Assembly (NCBI GenBank): GCA_014529385.2
Contig: CM043962.1
Span: 45,389,598 to 45,453,597 of the forward strand
Direction: 5' to 3'
From: Adiantum capillus-veneris
Lineage: Eukaryota; Streptophyta; Polypodiopsida; Polypodiales; Pteridaceae
Length of the DNA: 64,000 bases
Shown: one piece after another, positions 1-11,179 of the stretch
Position numbering within the stretch: the first letter of the stretch is position 1
Layout of the letters: each line of letters begins with the position of its first letter
Notes under the pieces: generated by a model
What the model was told of the DNA's origin: nothing
Database searches by the model: none
Seen by the model: the letters and a program-made list of their open reading frames with translations, nothing else
Position numbers and translations under genes: made by a program

Positions 1-1091
1 CTTTTGTGTGTTGTGCGGTCACATGTTTTCACATTGTACTCTGGTCTATGTGTTGATTCATCCTCAACATCAATCACAATCGATGGCCCTCGCTTTTGCC
101 GAACGGTTTCTCTGTCTCTTGCTAGAGGGTGCGAGTCTTATACATGGGTGTTCTAGATGTAGCCTCATTTTACTACTCTTATCACTTGTGTTGGATTAGA
201 GAAAACTCTTTCCTTGAGTCTTTCTCTAGATCAGCCTTATACATGGATGTTCCAGATATAGCTTCATTTACTACTCTTATCACTTGTGCTGGACTAGAGA
301 AAACTCTTTCCTTGAGTCTCTCTAGTGAAAGACCCTTTGCTATATGTTTACCTTGAGAGTAAGAAACTACCTTCGTGCTTTGTAGTATTGCATTTTTCAT
401 ATCTGAAGTACATGCGTCATACAATGAGAATTTTTTTTGAGCCCTTTGTCTGCAAGCAAGCTAACATGCTTGCTCTCGGCCAAGTTGGTTATTGGGGTGT
501 TTGCCCCATCAACACTTCTCTCTATTTCTTCCATGATGCTCCGTCAATGTGCAATATGCACCCCCCACCAAATCAACCAACAGTCCATTGTAGGGATGTT
601 TTTATCCATGGAATTTTCATTTCTCCACCATTGTCGAAGGAGACGAGACCAACTATAGCTGCCTCTTTAGAGGGGGCTAAACGCCAGTTTTTGCACATGT
701 TTGTGAGTGTGTGCCACCATGCTTTGGTTTCAATGAAAAAGGCAAGATCTCTCTCGATGTTGTAGAACATTGTCTTTACCACCATTGAACACAATGCAAG
801 CTGCATTCCAGTCTACTTGAGCTTTGTCCGTCATGAATCCATGGAAATTCGCTCTCTCACATCCATGACCCTCCATAACTTCATTTATGCATTACCAGAA
901 AATAATTTGTGCTTCCATGAAGCTCTTTCATCTCACAAGTTACAATAGTGATGAGATCTTGCATGCTACAACATAAAACATGCACATTGGTAAACATGTT
1001 GTTGGTTGTTTCTAAGATATGCCAAAATTCAAAAATATGTTCCTGAACAACAAACCTTGGATGGTAAACGTGGCATGCCATGGTCAAGTTA
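1..1091. other. unassigned DNA left of Copia-1
   Basis: I recognise no gene here. Short open stretches exist on both strands, but they have no known motif and are interrupted by stops. The only clear structure is a tandem duplication near the left end, listed separately. The segment could be an old transposon remnant; nothing in it supports a specific family. Confidence 0.5.
137..333 (+). repeat. 99-bp imperfect tandem duplication
   Basis: Two units of about 99 bp lie head to tail at 137-235 and 236-333. Both start with CTTATACATGG and contain ACTACTCTTATCACTTGTG and GAGAAAACTCTTTCCTTGAG, with several point differences. On the minus strand both units are partly open and would give related peptides. 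No function is recognised. Confidence 0.8.
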
Positions 1092-1270
1092 TGTTTCAGG
1101 CCCTGTGGTCGGTTATGGCCAAGCGCCCACCCACTTGCTCTTATTAATTTGGTTATAATGTCAATAAGGAGTTGAGAGGTATTACTCTCAATAGCTCCAC
1201 CAAGTGTTGTGTTTCCTTCTTCTCCCCCTTCTCTCCTTCCCTCTCTTGCACTCACCTCTCCAAATATCCA
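1092..1270 (+). repeat. Copia-1 5' LTR
   Basis: About 179 bp, starting TGTTTCAGGCC and ending CCA. It matches 6399-6582 and 6749-6935 along its length, including the shared block GGAGTTGAGAGGTATTACTC, and is followed four bases later by the primer-binding site. The first bases carry a small deletion relative to the right copies, which start TGTTAGGTTT. Confidence 0.8.
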
Positions 1271-1274
1271 CAAG

Positions 1275-1286
1275 TGGTATCAAAGC
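1275..1286 (+). promoter_or_regulatory. Copia-1 primer-binding site
   Basis: TGGTATCAAAGC differs by one base from TGGTATCAGAGC, the usual plant copia site complementary to the 3' end of initiator methionine tRNA. Its place just inside the left LTR sets the orientation of the element as plus. Confidence 0.85.
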
Positions 1287-1601
1287 TCAAGGAGCTCGTT
1301 GGCATCCCACGCTACCCTCGTGTGCAGGCCTCCAAGTCGAGCATGGAGTCTTGAGAGCTTGGTAAACTCTGTAGAATCGAAAAATCTTGGTAAACTCTGC
1401 AGAACCGAAAAAATAATTGGGATCTGCAGGCTGAAGTGAAATTGGCACCATGAGTAGTCGAGAGCAAGTCACAGGGAAAGAAAATTAAAATTTGAAGCTG
1501 CAAGAGTCGAGCAAAGCAAAACGGGTAGGAGCACCAGAACCGAATAGAGCAGAGAGAAAGTGAGCAGCTTTGGAAATTGGAACAGTGTGTGAATGTGTGT
1601 G

Positions 1602-1644
<43 letters not shown>

Positions 1645-2129
1645 TGCATCAAATTGTGAAGCGGGACAGCAATGAATTGAAGGCAGCCAGGAGCAACTCT
1701 CAGGTAGTAGATGAAAATCGAGGCTTATTGAGAAATTGGACAATAGACGAGCTGCACTGAGAATTGAAGCTGAGCTGCACTAAGCTGTAGACGATGAGCT
1801 GTGGACAAACTGCACTAAGAATTGAAGCTGAGCTGTGGACGAGCTGCACTGAGAATTGAAGATGAGCTGCATTGAGCATTGAAATTGAGTTGCAGGTAAT
1901 AACTTATAATTGGGCAAATCACCGAGCAAAAACACACACTCACACACCCCTCGTTTCCGTCGTTGACAGTATGCACAGCTTGCAATTCGCCATTTTGTAG
2001 AGAATTGAAGTTTTTTTTAAAAAAACTTTGACTTACACCTCGTAAGTGTGTGCAAGAACCTGCTCCCACCAATGCCCTCGACAACCTGGGGCTCCCGCTC
2101 ACACACACCCGAGAGGCAATAAGAGTGAG

Positions 2130-2176
<47 letters not shown>

Positions 2177-2292
2177 AGAGTTGTGAGAGAGAGAGAGAGC
2201 GAGCGTGAGTGTGTGTGTGAGAGAGAGAGACCAAGGATTTGCGACATCGAACATCCACGAATCGCTGCTCTGCACCGGCACCGACATTGGTG

Positions 2293-2336
<44 letters not shown>

Positions 2337-3498
2337 ACTTACTTTCTTGGTGCTCCGCATCTGTTCGGCACCGACGGTCCTTTCCCGGTTGGAGACATTC
2401 TCCCGGATGACTCTCTCATCAACCTCCACACCTTCGACCCAGCACCTCTGCTCGACGGTGGAGGCATGGCAACGACACCAGATTCGACTTTGATTTTCTT
2501 CTACGACATTTCCTGAGCACTCATAGCTCGGAGAGTGCTTCCGTCCAACGGTGGAAGGTGGCATCGACTTCACTTTTTGGGTATCGACTTCATTGATGAT
2601 CTACCGGCGATCTTTTGGCATGCACGGACAAGGTACCTCTATCATAGAGGAGTGATGCTCGGCATCTGATTAGAGCACATTTTCATCCGGTGGCAAAAAT
2701 CGTCACCGGCATTCCCATTCTACATTGACACGGAGGTTACAAGGGGCTTTTGAGTCCACATACACCAGTTTCTCTAGGTTTTCAGACACTTACAGGCACA
2801 ATGCTTTCTAGAAAATTTTGGCAAACATTTTGACAGCAATTTCTCTCTATGGATAGATGTGTTGATAGATGCATGTTATTTTTAGCACACCTAATGCTAT
2901 TGAGCTCTTTTGAGAGCTGATATCCCTGCAAGGATCCTTTTTTACTGCATGCAATTTGGCGTGAAACTTTGGCAATTTTTTGGTTTTTTCTGAGACTTCG
3001 TCCGAAAGAGCCCTTTTTGAGACTGTGGTTAGTTGTTTTTGAGTCTACTTTAGCCTTTGGAGGGTTGTTGCATGAGGTTTTCTTTGAGCTGGGGTATTCT
3101 CGAATGTTGAGATACCTTCAGTGATACATATAGTTGGAGCTCCCCTCTTACAGTACCTTCGCCATAGGATATGTATTCAAATTGTTTCTTTTGCTTAAGA
3201 CGTCGAGTTGGCAGTCACACGATAGTTGGTTTTGAGCAGTTTATGCCCAGTGATTGTTTTGAGCAGTTTCTGCGCTTACTTTTGTCCTGTTGGGTTTGAG
3301 AGTTTTCTCCCAGTACAGAGGAGACTCTGTCGGATTTTTCCTACGAGCCCATTTTATGCATTCTTGGCACATTTGGCTATTCTTACAAAGTGATTTTACT
3401 ACATTTGTTTTGATTTTTTGCTCTTGTTATGGGGGAAATTGTGCCGAAATTATCCTAGGAAATTTACCATAAAGTTTTTGGCCACATTCTCTTGAGTC
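1287..3498 (+). other. Copia-1 leader region with CA and GA arrays
   Basis: No gene is seen. The stretch holds a (CA)n tract at about 1605-1643 and (GA)n tracts at about 2134-2175, 2188-2230 and 2297-2335. Repetitive GAGCTGCACTGAGAATTGAAG-like phrases occur at about 1745-1875. Open frames made of Ser-Leu or Arg-Glu runs are translations of the microsatellites and are not genes. The length is large for a copia leader, so nested insertion is possible. Confidence 0.6.
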
Positions 3499-4393
3499 AT
3501 GGCTACGAGTCGCACTTCCAAAAGAGGAGTACTACATCAAAAAGTTTGACGGCACAAACTTTGCCATTTGTGGCGGCAGCGTATGCAAGACGTTTTGATC
3601 AACAAAGGTTTGATAGCACCCTTGCGTATAAGAAGATAGAATGCGTACAGTGATGAACAGCGGGAAGACTTGAGTGAGCATGTTATGGCAACCATTCGCC
3701 TACACCTTAGTGAATCCATTTACTTTACCATAATGGATAAGACCAATGCCAAAGATTTATAGGATTCTCTATGTGTAGCATGGGATGGCAATAATGCTTC
3801 GAACAAGGTTTTCTTAATGAAGAAGCTTATGCACATGAATAAAAAAGAGGGCATTAATGTTAGTTCTCACTTGAACGAGCTCAACAACATCTTTTCACAG
3901 AATACTTCAAAGGGTCACAATTTTGGTAATGAAATGAAGGCCATTCTCTTTCTATGTTTGCTACCTTCATCATGGGATATCTTCAACATAGCCATAAGTA
4001 ATTTTGCACCTAATGGCAAGCTAGTTTTCAATGATGTTACTAGCATGTTTCTCACTGAGGAGATTCGACGTCAATCTCTTGATGCGAGTGGGCATGGTGA
4101 TGCGTATGTGGCTAGTGGGCAATCGTGACAAACAAAGACAGAGTGGTCGTAGTCGCGATCGTTCTCAAGATCGCAAACAACGTCGTAGCAAGAGTCGTGA
4201 CAAAGACATGAGAAATTTTGAGTGTTATTACTGCCATAAAAAGAGACACTTGAAGGGCAAAGAGAAAGCGAAGTCTGACAAACCTAAAAGCAGTGTGAAA
4301 ATTGAAGAGCCTAATAATGTGGTTGAGTCTCCAGTCATTGAATTCCAAGGTGTAAAAACCATAGCAATCCTTGACGATGGACGTGCCAAATGA
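3499..4393 (+). pseudogene. Copia-1 gag remnant
   Basis: Gag forms the virus-like particle and binds the element RNA. A start codon at 3499 opens a frame beginning MATSRTSKRG. After frame breaks it resolves into a copia-type capsid segment (3817-4128) with the family feel of VFLMKKLMHMNKKEG and SSHLNELNNIFSQ. A following basic Arg/Ser-rich part (about 4120-4210) leads to a nucleocapsid knuckle, CYYCHKKRH, that lacks its last cysteine. Stops near 3550 and 3760 and a shift near 4128 show it is not translated as a whole. Confidence 0.75.
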
Positions 4394-4439
4394 TGTGTTG
4401 ATTTTCACATTAGATTTGAGTCTTGATGCATTGTAGATG

Positions 4440-6308
4440 GAAAGATGGGATATTGTCACTGGCACCCGAAATCTAAGAAGGTTATTCGTAGATCACAGGT
4501 GATATTCAATGAGTCTAAGATGCATAGAAAGCAAGTGAAAGACGTTGAGTATTGTAGATGTTGCCTCACCTCACTTACGTAGAATGTTGGACGTGCTAGT
4601 GATGCATCTTCCACTAGTACACACACACACATGTTGCTATAGAGAGAGCAGAATCTAGCAGTCATGCACTTCAAGATATACTCGTACATCTCGTGCACCT
4701 GAGCATTTTGAGCCAGGATTGGACTATTTGCTAGTCACTGACTGCAGTGAACCCACTTGCTACAAAGGAGCCATTCAAATGGACGATAGCGTGAAGTGGG
4801 AAGAGGCTATGCAATTTGAGTATAACTTGCTCTTAGCAAATGAAACTTGGGAACTGACAGAGTTACCAGTGGGTAAACAGGCCATGCAAATGGGTGTACA
4901 AGAAGAAGTATACCACGGATGATCCCAAGCCTAAGTATAAGGCTAGATTGGTTGCTAAAGGGTTCAAGAAAACAAAAGGCATGGATTTTGATGAAATCTT
5001 TTCTCTTGTGGTCAAGATGACTACATTGCATCTTGTGCTTGGTCTAGTAGCCATGAGGACATGGAATTGGTCCAAATGGATGTGAAGACAACATTTCTTC
5101 ATGGGGACCTTGAAGAGGACGTCTACATGAAATAGCCAGAAGTTTTTTCGATAAAGCTTAAGAAGCCAACACGGGCAGAACTGGTGTGTAGACTCAAGAA
5201 AGCTTTCTATGGTTTAAAGCAAGGCTCAAGGCAATGGTACATCAAGTTTGATAAGTACATTCAGTCCCAAGGTTACGTACAGAGCCAAGAGGATCACTGC
5301 TTGTACACAAGGAGGTTGAACGATGGTTCACTAATCATTCTGATTTTGTACATGGATGATATGCTCATAGCTAGGAAGTCAAAAGATGAAATTGCACTTC
5401 TCAAGGATGCCTTAAGCTAGAAGTTTTCTATGAAAGCTTTGGGTGATGCACATCACTTTCTTGGTATGCGTATCAAGAGAGATCACAAACGTGGTATACT
5501 TGAACTCTCATAGGAAGAGTATATTCACAGGGTCTTGCAATGTTTTAATATGCAAGGGAGAAAAGCATTGAGTACCCCAATGGCTGTATATGAAAAACTT
5601 AGCAAGCATGATTGTCCCAAATCGGATGTTGAAAAGGTAGAGATGGAAAAGGTGTCATATTCTTCGACAGTAGGCAGTCTCATGTTTGCCATGGTTAGCA
5701 CACGGCCATACACTACATATGCAGTGGGAGTGGTCAGCAGGTATATGGCAAATCCAGGCAGAAAGCATTGGGAAGTAGTGAAGCACATCTTGAGATGCAG
5801 CAATGGCTCAGCTACTGGCAAGTGCTTACACTTTGGGAGTAGTGATGCATCCATAGTTGGATACACTGATTTGGATTATGCGGGTTGTGTGGACACTAGG
5901 CGATCCACATATGGCTACATTTTCTTGTTCGTTGGAGCAGCAATTTCTTGGAGATCATGTCTCCAGAATTGCACTTCATCTTCCACCAGCGAGGTAGAGT
6001 ATATTGCAGCTTCCAATTCTGATAAGGAAGTTGTGTGGTTATCTCGTTTAGTGAGAGACCTTGGTATACACCAGACTCGAGTGCTACATTGTGAGAGTCA
6101 GAGTGCCATTGCATCAGCAAAGAACCCTGTGTTTCACTCCAAGTCCAAGCACATAGAGGTCAGGTATCATGTGGTATGGGATATTTTGGCTAGCAAACGC
6201 ATTGAGATAGTCAAAGTTAACATGGATAAAAACCCAACGGATGCTCTAAAGAAGATCTTAGCCTCAGAGCGGTTCACACATTGCATAGAGATTATGGGCG
6301 TAGGGTGA
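4440..6308 (+). pseudogene. Copia-1 integrase tail, reverse transcriptase and RNase H remnant
   Basis: The segment opens with the last part of integrase (4446-4520, GYCHWHPKSKKVIRRSQ, a recognisable copia IN C-terminal phrase). RT begins at about 4719, broken at 4922, 5085-5184 and 5420. It includes [17 protein letters not shown] and the catalytic YMDDM (about 5347-5361). The frame 5535-6308 carries the end of RT and RNase H, including DLDYAGCVDTRRSTYG, SSTSEVEYIAAS and HSKSKHIEVRYH. Between the gag knuckle and the IN tail the protease and the whole integrase core are absent, so about 1.5 kb is deleted near 4395-4440. There are at least four internal stops or shifts. Confidence 0.85.
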
Positions 6309-6985
6309 AGTTCTGGTCATGCTTCATGTTTGTAAAATTGTACATAATAGCCCATACATTCTTTAACCACTTGGGTCCTGTTGACCTTCAAGTGAGATTG
6401 TTAGGTTTCAGGCCTCGTGGCCGGTTATGGTCAGGCGCTCGTCCACTTACTCTTATTCGTTTTGTTATAAGGTCAATATGGAGTTGAGAGGTATTACTCT
6501 CAATAGCTCCACCAAGTGACATGTCTCCTTCTTCTCCCTCTTCTCTCCTTTCCTCTCTTGTACTCACCTCTCCGAATCTCCATAGGTTACCCAATCCACC
6601 ACTCGGTGAGTGTGATCAAACTACACCCAAGCATAGAGATTATGGGCGTAGGGTGAATCTATGGTCATGCTTCATGTTTGTACAATTGTAAATAATAGCC
6701 CATACATTCTTTAGCTACTTGGGCCACGTTGGCCTTCAAGTGAAAGATTGTTAGGTTTTAGGCCTCATGGCCGGTTATGGTTGGTGGGCGCCGGTCCATT
6801 TACTCTTATTCGTTTGGTTACATTGTCAATAAGGAGTTGAGAGGTATCACTCTCAATAGCTCCACCAAGTGATGTGTCTCCTTACTCTCCCCCTTCTCTC
6901 CTTCCCTCTCTTGCACTCATCTCTTCGAATCTCCATAGGTCACCCAATCCACCTCTCGGTGAGTGTGATCAAACTGCACCCAAGC
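6283..6985 (+). repeat. tandem duplication of the Copia-1 3' end
   Basis: Two units of about 350 bp (6283-6630 and 6631-6985). Each starts GCATAGAGATTATGGGCGTA and contains the last RNase H codons, the polypurine tract, a complete LTR (6399-6582; 6749-6935) and about 48 bp of flank ending ACCCAAGC. Because flanking DNA is included, this is a duplication after insertion rather than a second insertion. The two LTR copies differ at many sites, so the event is old. Confidence 0.85.
6388..6582 (+). repeat. Copia-1 polypurine tract and 3' LTR
   Basis: CAAGTGAGAT just left of the LTR is the copia-type polypurine primer site. The LTR starts TGTTAGGTTTCAGG at 6399 and ends CCA at 6582 (184 bp), matching the left LTR. 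Confidence 0.8.
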
Positions 6986-7117
6986 GTGTCGAACATCTCC
7001 AAGTCCATTTCGTCGCATTCAATTAAACATATTCAATTTAGATGCAAGATCAAATGTATACATCTTGAACACAAAGTACCGCTTCACTTCTGCTCATTGC
7101 CCATGCCCTACACCCCC

Positions 7118-7169
<52 letters not shown>

Positions 7170-7174
7170 ACTCA

Positions 7175-7206
<32 letters not shown>

Positions 7207-7235
7207 TGTATCTCTCTCTTACACACACACACACA

Positions 7236-7287
<52 letters not shown>

Positions 7288-7514
7288 CCAATGCAGCCGT
7301 TTTTTCACCTAGTAGATAGCAGTTCACTCTTTTGATCATAACTTCTTCATCCGAACTCCGATTTGGGTGATGTATAGCCTCAATCAAAGTGCATGATGCC
7401 CTATGCATTGATGTAAAGACAAGAAATTTCAAAGTTATGGAAGGCATTTTTGTAATAGCATTTCTGAAGTGAACAAGTTGACTCTCATCTCTTATTTTAC
7501 ATACAACGTCTTCC
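6986..7514. other. spacer with CT/CA arrays
   Basis: No gene seen. (CT)n tracts at about 7122-7164, 7176-7190 and 7240-7285 alternate with short CA tracts. The remaining sequence (7290-7514) has no recognised motif and may be the 5' untranslated part of the LINE fragment that follows. Confidence 0.6.
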
Positions 7515-7893
7515 GGCACTCACAAGGGTTCTTCTTCTTCAACAAGGTCCACAACCATTGTGGAAAATGATCCAAAATCTCCTAAGTATGGAGATAGCAA
7601 CACAACCATCCAACCAACGACATCGAAAACCATGATTATGGCATACTTGGTATCTGCAAGAGATTGTAAACAAACAAGGTGAAGACTTACGTGCACTTGC
7701 AATGGAGAATGGCACAAAAAGGGTACTTGTGGTTGAGAATGAGGATCTCAAGAGGACACTTGAGATGCAAACAACACGTTTGATGCAACTTGAAGAGGAA
7801 GTCAAGGAATGTAAACGCTCTCTTGTAGACTTGAATGCTTTGAAGGAGCGCATGAGCAAAGTAGAGCATGACTATGTATTGAAAGAGAAGTAA
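7515..7893 (+). pseudogene. LINE ORF1 5' fragment
   Basis: This segment matches the first third of the intact LINE ORF1 encoded at 18427-17495. Shared phrases are NDxKSP, MIMAYL, ALAMENGT, RVLVVEN, LEMQTTRLM, CKRSLVD and DYVLKE/DHVLKE. The last part (7702-7893) is an open coiled-coil frame; the first part needs one frameshift near 7680. ORF1 proteins of LINEs coat the element RNA, and this part is the coiled coil that drives their assembly. The homology stops abruptly near 7889, exactly where copia gag begins, so the two are fused. Confidence 0.75.
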
Positions 7894-8172
7894 TTTGATG
7901 CATTATGCACATTGCTGTTGCAAGAGTCACTTTCCAGAAAAAACAGGACTAGACAGCGTGCAGTTGAACAGGCTTTTATTGCTTCTCAAAGAAAGGGTGG
8001 TAACAGCAATGCAACCACTTCTTATGGTTATGATATGAGTGGAAAAACTTCTGTCCCTAATGCTTCTGCTAGCAGCACTTCGTCAGGCAATTCTGATGAC
8101 AAGGAAAAAAAGAAGATGTGTTGCCATTATTGTAAAGCTAATGATCACTTGATCAAGTCGTGTCCTAAGTGA
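7893..8172 (+). pseudogene. Copia-2 gag C-terminal part with zinc knuckle
   Basis: Read from 7894 this is the end of copia gag: FDALC, then SLSRKNRTRQRAVEQAF, a Ser/Thr/Asn-rich linker, and a complete nucleocapsid knuckle CHYCKANDHLIKSC (C-x2-C-x4-H-x4-C, about 8120-8165). The capsid part is missing and is replaced by the LINE ORF1 fragment. The open frame ends at the TGA at 8170. Confidence 0.8.
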
Positions 8173-9511
8173 AGGCCAAAGAGGCTAAGAAGAAAGAGGG
8201 TGGTTCCACTACAAATGCTGGTTCCACTACAAATGCAGCCATTGTTGAGTATTCTGTGAAAGGAAACTGTAATGTTGATGTTGATGCAGAATGGGCTTTT
8301 AGCGCAGAGTGCACTTACAATCCTGCTCTCCATGATGCATGCTTGTCAGTTGCTGTAGATTCACATGTGTGGTATTTCAACAGTGGTGCTACAAAGCACA
8401 TTACCTCACATCATGAATAGTTCACCTCTCTCAAGTCTGTCCCTCATGGGAATTCTGTCACTTGTGCCAACAATGCCTCTTATCGAGTTCAGGGACTTGG
8501 AAAGATTGTGCTTACTGCTGCTAATGGCAGTTCTTTCACACTTGTTGATGCACTTTATGTACCTGGGATCAAGAAGAATCTCTTGTCTATATCCGTACTT
8601 GCTAGACCTGGACTTGTAGTCAAATTTGTGGATCATAGATGTACAATTCATGATCTCAGTTTTGGTGATGAAATTGTTGCATCTGGCCTCTTGTACCGTG
8701 GGCTGTATAAGCTCACTTTGTATGACAAGTGTGGACAAAATTTTGCAAATGCTGTTGCAAATTCAAGGGCTATTTCATATGCAAAACTTTGGCATGCACG
8801 TTTTGGTCATCAAAATTTTGCTAGTTTGTTGCGTTTGCAGAAAATCTGATATGGTTGCTTCTTTACCACCTCTTGAAGCACCTGTCAAACATGTTTGTGA
8901 AGGCTGTATTTTGGGTAAGATGCAGTGTTCTAAGTTTCCAAAGGATACTTCAGTTCGGGCCACATGCAGGTTGCAGCTTGTGCATAGTGATGTTTGTGGG
9001 TCCATGCAAACTCCATCCTTGGGCAATTACCTTTACTTCATGACTTTCATTGATGATTACTCTAGGCATCCATGGGTATTTCTGCTTAAAGCGAAGTCCA
9101 AATTTTTTTTGCGCTTCAAACAATTTCTGGCTATGGCTGAAAATGTCTCGAAATGTACTATGGGCACCCTCCGTTCTGATCGAGGGGGGGGAGTATATGT
9201 CTCATGAATTCAATGCATTTCTGGCTAGTCATGGGATAAAACACCAATGTAGAGTGCCTTATACACCTCAACAAAATGGTGTTGCTGAGAGGAAAAACAG
9301 GTCACTGACGGAAATGGCACGATGTATGGTCAAAAGACAAGCTTTGCAACATTCTTTTTGGCTTGAGGCCATCATGTGTGCCACTTATGTACTTAACGGG
9401 TGTCCTACAAAAACTTTGCAGTCTATTACTCCATATGAAGCATGGCATGATAGAAAGCCTTCTATTGAGCACATGCGTGTGCCATGCAATCAGAATATGA
9501 TGCACTTATAG
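8173..9511 (+). pseudogene. Copia-2 protease and integrase remnant
   Basis: Protease: WYFNSGATKHIT (about 8370-8405) is the copia active-site region, but the catalytic Asp is Asn. The GAG-pre-integrase region (8508-8849) has VDALYVPGIKKNLLSIS and LWHARFGHQN. The integrase zinc region CEGCILGK and the catalytic-core phrases HSDVCG, FIDDYSRH and RSDRGG follow. A run of seven G at about 9184-9190 coincides with a frameshift. The frame then resumes with GGEYMSHEF and QQNGVAERKNR, which holds the third catalytic acid. The reading stops after ITPYEAWHDRKP, and the C-terminal integrase is deleted before RT starts. Confidence 0.85.
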
Positions 9512-10367
9512 AAAATGACACATGGACTTTATGTGATTTTCCTCCTGGAAAAAAGGCCATTGGTACGAAGTGGGTTTACAAGTTGAAACGCAAGCCGGAT
9601 GGGGAGATCGATCGCCATAAGGCTCGACTTGTTGCAAAGGGTTATGCACAGCAAAAAGGCATAGATTATGAAGAGACTTTTGCTCCCACTATCGTATGAC
9701 TACTGTGCGTTTTCTATGTGCATTGGCACCTCATTTGGGTTGGGATGTATATCAATCAGACATTGTTACTGCTTTCTTGAATGGTGACATATTTGAGGAA
9801 GTTTATGTAACGCAGCCTCGCGGTTTTGTAATAAAAGGAAAAGTGGACAAAGTGTGCAGATGTAAGAAGGCTTTGTATGGGTTGAAGCAATCTCCTCGTG
9901 CTTGGTATGAGAAAGCTGACACTCATTTGGAACGAGGCTTTCATAACAGTCCAACAGAAAGCACATTGTATGTAAAGCGTGAGGGTGATGTACTTCTCAT
10001 TGTGGTTCTTTATGTCAATGATTTGCTGATCACTGGACCAAATGAGAGACATATTTCTGAATTTAAGGCTAATTTGACTGCTACTTTCAAGATGAAAAAT
10101 TTGGGGCTGTTGCATCACTACTTGGGTATACAGTTTAAGCAGTGTGATGGTGGTATTGCCTTGTGTCAGAAAAGTTACATAGAGACATTGCTATGTAAGT
10201 TTGGACTTGAGGATTGCAAACCTATTGCCACTCCCATGGAAACAGGTTTGAAGTTGAGTCTACATGATGCTGGCGATCCTGCTGATGTCACTCTTTACGA
10301 AACTGTTTTTGGCTGCCTCATTTATGTATGCAACACGAGGCCGGATATTCAGTTTGTAGTGTCATAG
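9484..10367 (+). pseudogene. Copia-2 reverse transcriptase remnant
   Basis: RT starts about 9484 with [20 protein letters not shown] and [16 protein letters not shown], then breaks at the TGA at 9697. It continues in another frame from 9696 with VKTAFLNG-like VTAFLNGDIFEEVY and ALYGLKQSPRAWY. The catalytic box is YVNDLLITG (about 10009-10035): the second residue of the usual YVDD acid pair is kept, but the first Asp is Asn. A TAG at 10366 separates it from RNase H. Confidence 0.85.
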
Positions 10368-10967
10368 GTCATCAGATTTATGCATAGCCCAGGGTCTAAG
10401 CATTGGCAGGCTGTCAAGAGGAATTTCCGCTACCTTACTGGCACTTTACATCTTGGCTTGTTTTACTCGAAGGGGGGATCATTGCCACCAGACTTACATG
10501 CTTTTTTGGACTCAGATTGGGCTGGTTGTTTTGACACGTGAGTGTCCACAAGTGGTTTTTGTTTCATGCTTGGCAGTTCATGTATATCATGGTTGAGCAA
10601 GAAGCAACCTACTGAGGCCACTTCAAGTTGTGAGGCTAAGTACATGGCAGTCTTCACAGCTACGATTGAGTGTATATGGCTCAGATGCCTTATGGCTGAT
10701 TTGGTTGTTGGACAGGACATTGCCAACACTATCTACATTGACAGTCAGATCTCATTGGCAATTGCAAAGAACCTAGTTTTTCATGCTCGCACAAAGCACA
10801 TTGAGGTGCGTTACCACTATGTCAGGGAGAGGCTCTCAGCAGGAGAGATCAGCTTGGATTATGTGCCAACACAGGACAACCTTGCAGATCTTTTCACAAA
10901 GGCATTGTCTCATGAGAAGCTTGAAGCTTTCTGCAAAGCTTTGGGCTTGCTCCCCTTTGTGGACTAA
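10368..10967 (+). pseudogene. Copia-2 RNase H remnant
   Basis: The segment continues the pol frame after the TAG: SPGSKHWQAVKR, FLDSDWAGC, a second stop at about 10540, then STSGFCFMLGSSCISW, SSCEAKYMAVFTA, HARTKHIEVRYHYVRE and DNLADLFTKAL, ending FVD at 10967. These are standard copia RNase H landmarks. The RNase H removes the RNA template during reverse transcription. Confidence 0.85.
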
Positions 10968-11032
10968 TCGTGTCCTCATGGCGGCATGGAACTTCCCTTT
11001 ACACATGTGCCAGCTCTCATTCACCGCATCAC

Positions 11033-11179
11033 TCCAGGGGAGATTTGTTACCATATACATGTTGTAGGGTGGCTGTCCTCGCTTTGCCCAGTAGCAATGG
11101 ATATGGTTTGCTTAGGACCTCGGGATATTGAATCCTGGGAAGGACTAGATCTATGTGACTCCACGTGACGTTCGGAGTC
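11033..11179 (+). repeat. possible Copia-2 polypurine tract and start of 3' LTR
   Basis: TCCAGGGGAGATT ends where TGTTACCATATACATG begins (11046), which is the usual copia layout of polypurine tract followed by TG. The far end of this LTR could not be set, because no left copy exists in the window to compare with. Confidence 0.45.

Larger units (their letters stand above)
1092..6582 (+). mobile_element. Copia-1: degenerate Ty1/copia LTR retrotransposon
   Basis: The element is bounded by related short LTRs (1092-1270 and 6399-6582). A tRNA-iMet-type primer-binding site follows the left LTR and a short purine-rich tract precedes the right LTR. The coding order is gag remnant, an internal deletion, the end of integrase, reverse transcriptase with YMDD, then RNase H, which is the copia order. 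Protease and the integrase core are missing, and the frame is broken many times, so the copy is dead. The leader before gag is unusually long, about 2.2 kb, and holds CA and GA arrays that may be secondary expansions or insertions. A clear target-site duplication was not found, partly because the right end is itself duplicated. Confidence 0.85.
7890..10967 (+). mobile_element. Copia-2: degenerate copia gag-pol body
   Basis: The order is gag C-terminus, protease, integrase, reverse transcriptase and RNase H. No left LTR was found; gag begins in mid-protein at the LINE junction. A polypurine-like GGGGAGAT and possible 3' LTR start TGTTACC follow at about 11035-11046. The gag phrase FDALC also occurs in the three minus-strand copia gag remnants at 25.8-27.1, 50.2-51.3 and 53.4-54.0 kb, so these belong to related families. 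Several lesions hit catalytic motifs. Confidence 0.85.

Noticed and set aside
137..333. CRISPR-like or short-spaced repeat array
   Set aside because: Only two long units without regular unique spacers, and the sequence is plant nuclear DNA.
1086..6588. Target-site duplication for Copia-1
   Set aside because: The bases flanking the LTRs (AAGTT on the left, TAGGT on the right) do not match, and the right flank is itself duplicated, so none is claimed.
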